Of a stretch of 6,124 nucleotides of DNA, positions 1-4,600 are shown in pieces. Source of the stretch: Chloroflexota bacterium. GTDB lineage: Bacteria > Chloroflexota > Limnocylindria > Limnocylindrales > CSP1-4. Location: NCBI GenBank assembly GCA_021802185.1, contig JAKAAV010000152.1:1-6124 (forward strand), given 5' to 3'. The notes below the pieces were generated by a model. It saw only the letters and a list, made by a program, of their open reading frames with translations, searched no databases and was not told the DNA's origin. Within the stretch, counting starts at the first letter, position 1. Every line of letters begins with the position of its first letter. The translations under genes and the position numbers were made by a program.

Positions 1-1192
1 CGAGCTCGGAGAGCCGCCGGCGGGCGAGCTCCACGACCGAGCGTCCCTCGGGGGTCTCATCCCGGATCGATGAGACGAGCGCCGCGCGGACCGCCTCGAC
101 CTCCGGGATGCCGGGAGCCGGCGTGATCGATGCCGCGAGCCGGTTGCCGTACGTGATCGTGCCGGTCTTGTCGAGGAGGATCACGTCCACGTCCCCCGAC
201 GCCTCCACGGCCCGGCCGCTCATCGCGAGCACGTTGAAGCGCGCGACGCGGTCCATTCCCGCGATCCCGATCGCGGAGAGCAGCCCGCCGATCGTGGTGG
301 GGATGAGGCAGACGAGCAGCGCCACGAGCGGCACCGTGCCCACGGTCGTCCCGGCGTAGAGCCCGAACGGCCGGAGCGTCACGACGGCCATCAGGAACAT
401 GACGGTCAGACCCGCGAGCAGGATCGCCAGCGCGATCTCGTTCGGCGTGCGCTGCCGCTTCGCGCCCTCGACGAGCCCGATCATGCGGTCGAGGAACGTC
501 TCGCCGGGGTTGGCGGTCACGCGGATGACGAGCCGGTCGCTGGTGAGTGTCGTTCCGCCGGTGACCGAGCTGCGGATGTCGGTGCCCGGCTCCTTCAGGA
601 CCGGCGCCGACTCGCCCGTGATGGCCGCCTCGTTGACGAAGCCGACTCCCTCGATGACGTCGCCGTCGCCGGGGATCGTCTCGCCCTCCTCGACGACGAT
701 CACGTCGCCCTTGCGCAGCTCCGACGACCCGACGTCCTCGAGCGTGCCGTCCGCACGCCGGCGGCGGGCGCTGGTTTCCGAGCGCGTCTTCCGCAGGGTC
801 GCCGCCTGCGCCCGCCCGCGCGCCTCGGCGAGGGCCTCGGCGTACGTGGCGAACAGGACCGTGAACCACAGCCAGATCGCGATCTGGAGCTGGAACCCGA
901 AGCCCGACGGCCCGCGGACCGGCTCGAAGCCGGTGACGTTGGCGATCCAGGTGAGCGTGACCAGCGCGGCGGTCAGCTCGACCACGAACATGACCGGGTT
1001 GCGGATCAGCAGGCGCGGATCGAGCTTGCGGAACGCCGGCCCGATCGCGCTGCGCAGGAACTCGGGATCCAGGATGCCGCGCGTCGGGGGAGGCGTCGGG
1101 CCGGGCTTGGCGCCGCGCAGCGAGACGAAGCGCTGGAAGCGGCGTGTGCCGCGGCGGAGCTCGATCGACATGAGGGACCGCGCGGCGGTCAC
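1..1192 (-). CDS. kdpB: KdpB, potassium-transporting P-type ATPase subunit B (N-terminal part, cut by window edge)
   Basis: Catalytic subunit of the inner-membrane KdpFABC pump; it hydrolyses ATP through a phospho-aspartate to drive potassium import through KdpA. The frame stays open to position 1, giving about 397 codons of a family usually near 680-700 residues, so the rest lies outside. Numbering from the GTG at 1192: RNPVM at the start of TM1 (from about 64), TM2 about 100-121, actuator-domain TGESAPV at 192-198 (its Ser matches the phosphorylated inhibitory Ser162 of E. coli), TM3 about 253-273, CLIPTTIGG in TM4 (from 295), phosphorylation motif DKTGTIT with Asp341, then DETPEGRS entering the nucleotide-binding domain. 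I chose GTG 1192 because it forms a GTGA overlap with the kdpA stop and has GGGAAGG 7 bases upstream; ATG 1171 is in frame but lacks a visible Shine-Dalgarno. Function certain; exact start fairly sure. Confidence 0.96.
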   Translation of the reverse strand, partial: MTAARSLMSIELRRGTRRFQRFVSLRGAKPGPTPPPTRGILDPEFLRSAIGPAFRKLDPRLLIRNPVMFVVELTAALVTLTWIANVTGFEPVRGPSGFGFQLQIAIWLWFTVLFATYAEALAEARGRAQAATLRKTRSETSARRRRADGTLEDVGSSELRKGDVIVVEEGETIPGDGDVIEGVGFVNEAAITGESAPVLKEPGTDIRSSVTGGTTLTSDRLVIRVTANPGETFLDRMIGLVEGAKRQRTPNEIALAILLAGLTVMFLMAVVTLRPFGLYAGTTVGTVPLVALLVCLIPTTIGGLLSAIGIAGMDRVARFNVLAMSGRAVEASGDVDVILLDKTGTITYGNRLAASITPAPGIPEVEAVRAALVSSIRDETPEGRSVVELARRRLSEL

Positions 1193-2904
1193 GGGAAGAC
1201 CTTCCCGGCATTCAGGAGGAGCTGCTCGACGATCGGCCCGAGTGAGAGGGCGGGGAAGAAGGTGAGCGCGCCGACGATGACCACGACGCCGATGAGCAGC
1301 ACGACCCACAGGACGCCCGTGGTCGGGAACGTGCCGAGCGACGCGGCGACAGGGCGCTTGGCGGCCATGGAGCCGGCCAGCGCCAGGATCGGGATGATCA
1401 TCCCGTAGCGCCCGATGAGCATCGCGAACGCGCCGGTGATGTTGTAGAAGACCGTGTTGCCGTTCAGGCCGGCGAAGGCGGAGCCGTTGTTGCCCGTCTG
1501 GCTCGAGAAGGCGTAGAGGATCTCGCTGAAGCCGTGCGGCCCCGGGTTGAGGGGCCCGGCGAGGCCCGGCTTCGTGACCGTCGCGAGCGCCGTGAAGCCC
1601 AGGATGCTGGCGCCGAGCACGAGCGTCGTCAGCATCGCCATCTTGATCTCGTACGCCTCGACCTTCTTGCCGAGGTACTCAGGCGTGCGGCCGACCATCA
1701 GCCCGGCGATGAAGACGGCGAGGATCGCGCCGATCGTCAGCATCCCGTACATGCCGGCGCCGATGCCGCCCGGCGTGATCTCACCCAGCTCCATGTTGAA
1801 GAGCGGCACGAGCCCGGTGAGCGGCATCAGGCTGTCGTGCCAGGAGTTGATCGCGCCGGTGCTCGTGCCGGTCGTCATGGCGGCGAAGAGGCCACTGACG
1901 GCGGATCCGAAGCGGACCTCCTTGCCCTCCATGTTGCCGAGTCCGGCCTGCAGGACGTGGGAGGGGAACAGCGGGTTGCCGGCGTACTCGAGGTGCATGG
2001 CAGCGATCGCACCGACGAGGAGGATCGCGTACATGGCCGCGAAGATCGTCCAGCCCTGCCGCTGGTTGCCCGCGTACTTCCCGAACGTGAAGGTCAGCGA
2101 CGACGCGGTCAGCAGGAGCGCGAACATCTCGAGCCAGTTCGTCAGCCCGTTGGGGTTCTCGAAGGGATGGGCGGAGTTGGCGTTGAAGAAGCCGCCCCCG
2201 TTGTTGCCCATCTCCTTGATCCATTCCTGGGAGGCCACCGGTCCGACCGCGATCGTCTGGACGGCGCCCTGCAGCGTGTGGACGACCTGGGACGGCTCCC
2301 ACGTCTGCGGTACGCCCTGCGAGACGAGGACCAGCGCGCCCACGACGGACACCGGCAGCAGCACATAGAGGACCCCCCGCGTGAGGTCGACCCAGTAGTT
2401 GCCCAGCGTCTTCGCGCTCCGCCGGGTCAGCCCGCGGAACAGCGCGATCGCGACGGCCATGCCGGTCGCGGCCGAGGTGAAGTTGCGGACGGCGAGCACG
2501 CCGGCCTGGGAGAGATACGTGGCGCCCGTCTCGCCCGAGTAGTTCTGCCAGTCGGTGTTCGTCTCGAAGCTGACCGACGTGTTGAAGGCCAGGTCCGGGG
2601 ACTGGGCAGGGATGCGTCCCTGGTTGAACGGCAGCACGTTCTGCAGCCGGAGCACCACGTAGCCGGCCACGATCGCGACCGCAGCCATGACGAGGACCGA
2701 GATCGTGTATGCCTTCCAGTCCATCTCGCCGGTCTCGTCGATGCCGCAGACGCGGTAGACGGCGCGCTCCAGCGGCCGGAGGACCGGGCTCAGGAGGACG
2801 CGCTCGCCCTCCATGACGCGGTAGATGTACGTCCCGAACAGGGGCGTCGCGACGACGATCGCAAGGACGAGCGTGACGAGGGTCGCGAGGTCGCCCGCGC
2901 TCAT
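1189..2904 (-). CDS. kdpA: KdpA, potassium-binding channel-like subunit of the Kdp ATPase
   Basis: Integral membrane subunit that selects and takes up potassium in the KdpFABC complex; it belongs to the superfamily of K+ transporters with four pore-loop repeats. At 571 residues it is close to E. coli KdpA (557). All four selectivity-filter regions are visible: NTSVSFETNTDWQNYSGE (108-125), GNNGGGFFNANSAHPFENP (233-251), TTGTSTGAINSWHDSL (344-359) and SSQTGNNGSAFAGLNGNT (467-484). The hydrophobic segments between them fit the family's ten or so membrane helices, starting with one at residues 6-28. The ATG at 2904 is 1 base after the kdpF stop and has a strong Shine-Dalgarno (GGAGGA) with an 8-base spacer. 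The stop overlaps the kdpB start. Nothing is missing or broken, so this should be a working subunit. Confidence 0.98.
   Translation of the reverse strand: MSAGDLATLVTLVLAIVVATPLFGTYIYRVMEGERVLLSPVLRPLERAVYRVCGIDETGEMDWKAYTISVLVMAAVAIVAGYVVLRLQNVLPFNQGRIPAQSPDLAFNTSVSFETNTDWQNYSGETGATYLSQAGVLAVRNFTSAATGMAVAIALFRGLTRRSAKTLGNYWVDLTRGVLYVLLPVSVVGALVLVSQGVPQTWEPSQVVHTLQGAVQTIAVGPVASQEWIKEMGNNGGGFFNANSAHPFENPNGLTNWLEMFALLLTASSLTFTFGKYAGNQRQGWTIFAAMYAILLVGAIAAMHLEYAGNPLFPSHVLQAGLGNMEGKEVRFGSAVSGLFAAMTTGTSTGAINSWHDSLMPLTGLVPLFNMELGEITPGGIGAGMYGMLTIGAILAVFIAGLMVGRTPEYLGKKVEAYEIKMAMLTTLVLGASILGFTALATVTKPGLAGPLNPGPHGFSEILYAFSSQTGNNGSAFAGLNGNTVFYNITGAFAMLIGRYGMIIPILALAGSMAAKRPVAASLGTFPTTGVLWVVLLIGVVVIVGALTFFPALSLGPIVEQLLLNAGKVFP
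1192..1207 (-). promoter_or_regulatory. Inverted repeat covering the kdpB ribosome-binding site and start
   Basis: The minus strand reads CGGGAAGGTCTTCCCG, a perfect 7-base inverted repeat around a 2-base centre (in RNA a 6-bp stem with a 4-base loop is more realistic). The left arm contains the kdpB Shine-Dalgarno-like GGGAAGG, and the final G is the first base of the GTG start. It also encodes the last residues of KdpA (GKVFP). Folding would hide the kdpB start until ribosomes finishing kdpA open it, so it may enforce coupled translation. The repeat is seen directly; the role is inferred. Confidence 0.5.
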
Positions 2905-2905
2905 C

Positions 2906-2995
2906 TCAGAAGTCCTCCGGGCGCAGCAGGGCCCACATCAGGTACGCGAACAGGAAGATCACGAGGATCCCGGCGATGACGTCGATGGGGTTCAT
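2906..2995 (-). CDS. kdpF: KdpF, small stabilising subunit of the Kdp ATPase
   Basis: A 29-residue single-helix membrane peptide directly before kdpA, where kdpF is normally found. It begins MNPIDVIAGI, continues with a hydrophobic run ending FAYLMWALL, and closes with RPEDF. E. coli KdpF has the same length, a comparable YL-containing helix (GYLVYALI) and an acidic-aromatic C-terminus (EAF), so the match is good despite the small size. In E. coli KdpF sits against KdpA and stabilises the complex. The ATG at 2995 overlaps the stop of the preceding small gene (ATGA). The 3' end of the gene contains the ribosome-binding site of kdpA, so the two are probably translationally linked. Confidence 0.93.
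   Translation of the reverse strand: MNPIDVIAGILVIFLFAYLMWALLRPEDF
2913..2918 (-). promoter_or_regulatory. Strong Shine-Dalgarno for kdpA inside kdpF
   Basis: The minus strand reads GGAGGA, 8 bases before the kdpA ATG at 2904, within the last codons of kdpF. It is the best ribosome-binding site in the window and supports the kdpA start. It suggests that KdpA can be started efficiently on its own as well as by ribosomes leaving kdpF. Confidence 0.85.
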
Positions 2996-3081
2996 GGGTG
3001 AAGCCGCTCCACGAGCAGCAGGTACAGTCCCAATGCCACGCCGCAGGCGATGCCGATGAAGAGGATCTGCAGGTCGGTCAT
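2992..3081 (-). CDS. 29-residue single-helix membrane peptide upstream of kdpF, possibly a second KdpF-like subunit
   Basis: A short open frame fills the space between the receiver gene and kdpF exactly, sharing ATGA with both: its ATG (3081) overlaps the receiver stop, and its TGA (2994-2992) overlaps the kdpF start. The peptide starts MTDLQILFIG, has one hydrophobic segment (about residues 4-24) with a cysteine at 13, and ends LYLLLVERLHP. It has the same length as KdpF and a similar layout: polar N-terminus, one helix, an aromatic YL pair near its end, charged tail. It could be a diverged KdpF copy or a different accessory peptide of the Kdp complex. The double overlap argues that it is translated; there is only a weak Shine-Dalgarno, fitting coupling from the gene before. 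I recall similar short frames ending in ERL before kdpF elsewhere but cannot verify that here. Confidence 0.72.
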   Translation of the reverse strand: MTDLQILFIGIACGVALGLYLLLVERLHP

Positions 3082-3467
3082 GCGTTCCCGGGTGCTTCGT
3101 TCCGGCGGAGCAGGCGCTCGACGGTATCCATGAAGGTATCCAGGGGAAACGGCTTGGGCAGGTACCCGGCGACCCCGAACTCGACCAGCCGGCCGGGGCG
3201 GACGGGCAGGGCGCTCTCGATCACCACGGGCGGCGAGGCGGCCGCCGCGAGCGCGTCGCTGCGCAGCAGATCCCAGCCCGTGTCACAGGGCAGGTTGATG
3301 TCGAGGATGACCAGGCCCGGAGCCGGCTCGTCATGGAGCCGCTGCTCGGCCTCCTCGGCCGAGCCGGCCTCGGAGACGGTGTACCCGCGTGCCCGGAGCT
3401 GCCGTGCCAGGATCCGGCGCAGGTCGTCGTCATCCTCGACGAGGAGCACGACACCCCGATCAGCCAC
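3078..3467 (-). CDS. Single-domain response regulator (CheY-like receiver, no output domain)
   Basis: A 129-residue protein consisting only of a receiver domain. From the GTG at 3467, VVLLVEDDDD (6-15) gives the acidic pocket, LVILDINLP the phospho-acceptor Asp56, VVIESAL the switch Ser85, and GYLPKPF the conserved Lys105; these are the residues needed for phosphorylation. After the last helix (TFMDTVERLLRR) the protein ends, so there is no DNA-binding or enzyme domain. It probably acts by protein contact or as a phosphate sink, most plausibly with the nearby kinase KdpD; this partner is inferred from position only. I chose GTG 3467 because it overlaps the preceding gene by just 8 bases (GTGGCTGA) and places the first strand near the N-terminus. 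An upstream in-frame ATG at 3530 would add 21 arginine- and serine-rich residues with no domain match. Its stop overlaps the next small gene by ATGA. Confidence 0.88.
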   Translation of the reverse strand: MADRGVVLLVEDDDDLRRILARQLRARGYTVSEAGSAEEAEQRLHDEPAPGLVILDINLPCDTGWDLLRSDALAAAASPPVVIESALPVRPGRLVEFGVAGYLPKPFPLDTFMDTVERLLRRNEAPGNA

Positions 3468-3717
3468 GAGCCGGTCGCTCGATCGCGATGCCGTCCAGCG
3501 CGCCGTCTGCCGTCCAGAGCGGCACGGCACGCAGCCCTTCGCGGCCGGCGCGGCTTCTCGCGGAGTCGATCATCTGCAGCCCGAACCGGAGTCCCGACAC
3601 GTGCACGCGCGGGGAGGCGCCGGACCGCACCATGGCGATCGCGCTGCCGACGAGGGCGTACTCGCGCTCGAGCGCCTCGACGGCCTCATCGTCCCGTGCC
3701 GCGTCTGGGAGAGCCAT
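3460..3717 (-). CDS. Hypothetical 85-residue alpha/beta protein in the kdp operon
   Basis: I do not recognise the family. The protein reads as a plausible soluble fold: a charged N-terminal helix (DEAVEALEREYALVGSAIAM, about 10-29), a short strand (RVHVSGLRF), a second helix (LQMIDSARSRAGREG), a strand (LRAVPLWTADG) and a final strand (GIAIERP). No membrane segment, signal peptide or metal-binding motif is visible. Third codon positions are mostly G or C, as in the neighbouring real genes, and the composition is not the arginine/proline-rich pattern of the shadow frames here. Its stop overlaps the receiver gene start by 8 bases, suggesting co-translation. The ATG at 3717 has no clear Shine-Dalgarno; the frame is open further upstream through 3718-3831 with no ATG, GTG or TTG that I found in that stretch. 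Position suggests a role in Kdp control, which is inference. Confidence 0.68.
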   Translation of the reverse strand: MALPDAARDDEAVEALEREYALVGSAIAMVRSGASPRVHVSGLRFGLQMIDSARSRAGREGLRAVPLWTADGALDGIAIERPARG

Positions 3718-3874
3718 GTCGCCACGATAGGAGGCGGCGCCAAGAGGAAACGGGCCAGCGGACGGAGCGAGCCTCTCAAGGAGGTCTAAAGCCGGACGTT
3801 CGGACGGTGCCTGCGCCCGTGACGTCCGCCGGCAGCCGTTCGGCCCGTCCGTCCCGGACCGTGGCCGAAACGGC
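3718..3874. other. Non-coding gap between kdpE and the downstream accessory genes
   Basis: This is the only real gap among these tightly packed genes, 157 bases after the kdpE stop. It contains several short inverted repeats near its kdpE end, annotated separately. I found no convincing sigma70-type promoter: TTGAGA occurs on the minus strand, but no -10-like hexamer follows at usual spacing. No U-tract follows the hairpins, so a classical intrinsic terminator is not supported. It may still hold an internal promoter, a KdpE-binding site or an mRNA processing site that cannot be recognised from this sequence alone. Confidence 0.5.
3793..3828. repeat. 7-base inverted repeat with a 22-base loop in the kdpE downstream gap
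   Basis: cggacgt at 3793-3799 is the exact reverse complement of acgtccg at 3822-3828. It lies next to the tandem palindromes and could form a longer hairpin in the transcript or serve as a two-fold protein-binding site. It is the longest-armed inverted repeat I found in the gap, but no functional signal accompanies it. Confidence 0.3.
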
Positions 3875-3875
3875 C
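3835..3875. repeat. Three short inverted repeats in tandem just after kdpE
   Basis: On the plus strand: gccg-tt-cggc (3835-3844), gtccg-tcc-cggac (3847-3859) and ggccg-aaa-cggcc (3863-3875, sharing one base with the kdpE stop codon). Each could form a small 4-5 bp hairpin. None is followed by a T-run in the direction of transcription. They could slow RNA polymerase, protect or mark an mRNA end, or be chance palindromes in GC-rich DNA. Confidence 0.35.
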
Positions 3876-4600
3876 TACGGGCGCCGGTCGCCGATGCGGT
3901 ACCCGATCCCGGGCTCCGTCACGATGAGGCCGCGCAGTTCGCCGCCCGGATCCGCCGCGGCGAGCTTGCGCCTGAGCTGGCTGACGTGGACGTAGACGTA
4001 GCTGTCCTCGCCCTGGTACGCCTCGCCCCACACGGACCGCAGCAGCCGCGCCTTGGTCACGAGCCTGCCGGTGTTGCCGAGCAGGACCCGCAGGATCTCG
4101 AACTCGATGGGCGACAGATCGACGCGGGCGCCTGCCACCCGCACCTCGTGGCGGTCCGTCTCGAGCACGAGAGACCCCCACCCGAGCCGGCCCTGCTGGT
4201 CGGCCGCCGGCCCGGCGCCGTGCCGCATCGCGACGCGCAGCCGCGCGTGCAGCTCCTCCACCCCGAATGGCTTCGTGACGTAGTCGTCGGCGCCGCGCTC
4301 GAGGGCCTCGACCTTCTCGCGCTCCTCGTATCGGCCGGAGAGGATCACGATCGGCGTCGTGGCCTCCCGCCGGATCCTGCGGATCACCTGCAGCCCGTCG
4401 ACATCGGGGAGCCCGAGGTCCAGCAGCACGACGTCGGGGCGCCGCGCCTCCCACCGCCGGATCGCCGTCGCGCCGTCGGCGGCCTCCTCGACGCGGTACC
4501 CACGCGTGGAGAGCTCCCGCGCGAGCACCGCTCGGGTCTCGTCGTCGTCCTCGACGACAAGGACGGTCGCGCCGGCGCCGCGCCCCTGCGCGGTGGTCAC
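3875..4600 (-). CDS. kdpE: KdpE, OmpR/PhoB-family response regulator of the kdp operon
   Basis: A 241-residue DNA-binding response regulator, expected to be phosphorylated by KdpD and to activate kdp transcription. The receiver occupies about 10-125: VLVVEDDDE with acidic residues 18-20, VVLLDLGLPD with phospho-acceptor Asp61, VILSGR with switch Ser88, and DYVTKPF with Lys110. The winged-helix output domain runs from about 138 to 238, with LSPIEFEILRVLL (162-174), the recognition-helix stretch YVYVHVSQLRRKL (201-213) and the wing GIGYRIG (231-237), typical of OmpR/PhoB proteins and E. coli KdpE in length and layout. The start is a GTG at 4600 that overlaps the kdpD stop as GTGA, and only a weak GGGG-type Shine-Dalgarno lies upstream, so expression is probably coupled to kdpD. 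The stop is TAG. The kdp assignment rests on the paired KdpD and the neighbouring transporter genes. Confidence 0.95.
   Translation of the reverse strand: MTTAQGRGAGATVLVVEDDDETRAVLARELSTRGYRVEEAADGATAIRRWEARRPDVVLLDLGLPDVDGLQVIRRIRREATTPIVILSGRYEEREKVEALERGADDYVTKPFGVEELHARLRVAMRHGAGPAADQQGRLGWGSLVLETDRHEVRVAGARVDLSPIEFEILRVLLGNTGRLVTKARLLRSVWGEAYQGEDSYVYVHVSQLRRKLAAADPGGELRGLIVTEPGIGYRIGDRRP

Noticed and set aside
57..1211. 384-codon minus-strand open frame overlapping the start of kdpB
   Set aside because: It is in a different frame from kdpB, its product is an arginine/proline-rich sequence with no domain, and the true kdpB frame over the same bases shows TGES, CLIPTT and DKTGT motifs.
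399..1265. 288-codon plus-strand open frame opposite kdpB
   Set aside because: Serine/arginine-rich shadow with no recognisable motif; it lies entirely opposite well-supported kdpB and kdpA sequence.
1534..2979. 481-codon plus-strand open frame opposite kdpA
   Set aside because: The translation is low-complexity, rich in Arg, Asp, Glu and His, typical of the antisense shadow of a GC-rich membrane-protein gene. kdpA on the other strand is unmistakable.
3078..3530. Longer version of the lone receiver starting at ATG 3530
   Set aside because: It would overlap the preceding gene by about 70 bases and add a 21-residue Arg/Ser-rich leader unlike any receiver N-terminus. GTG 3467 gives the usual length and an 8-base overlap.
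3778..3785. Perfect Shine-Dalgarno-like aaggaggt on the plus strand
   Set aside because: No start codon with a sensible frame follows at usual spacing, and no plus-strand gene is supported nearby, so it is probably chance.
2998..3789. 263-codon plus-strand open frame opposite the small accessory genes
   Set aside because: The product is Arg/Ser-rich and lacks any domain pattern. The minus strand has a receiver domain with all key residues and a chain of overlapping genes over the same region.
3847..3875. Intrinsic transcription terminator after kdpE
   Set aside because: The stems are only 5 bp and no T-run follows on the transcribed strand. Kept only as inverted repeats.
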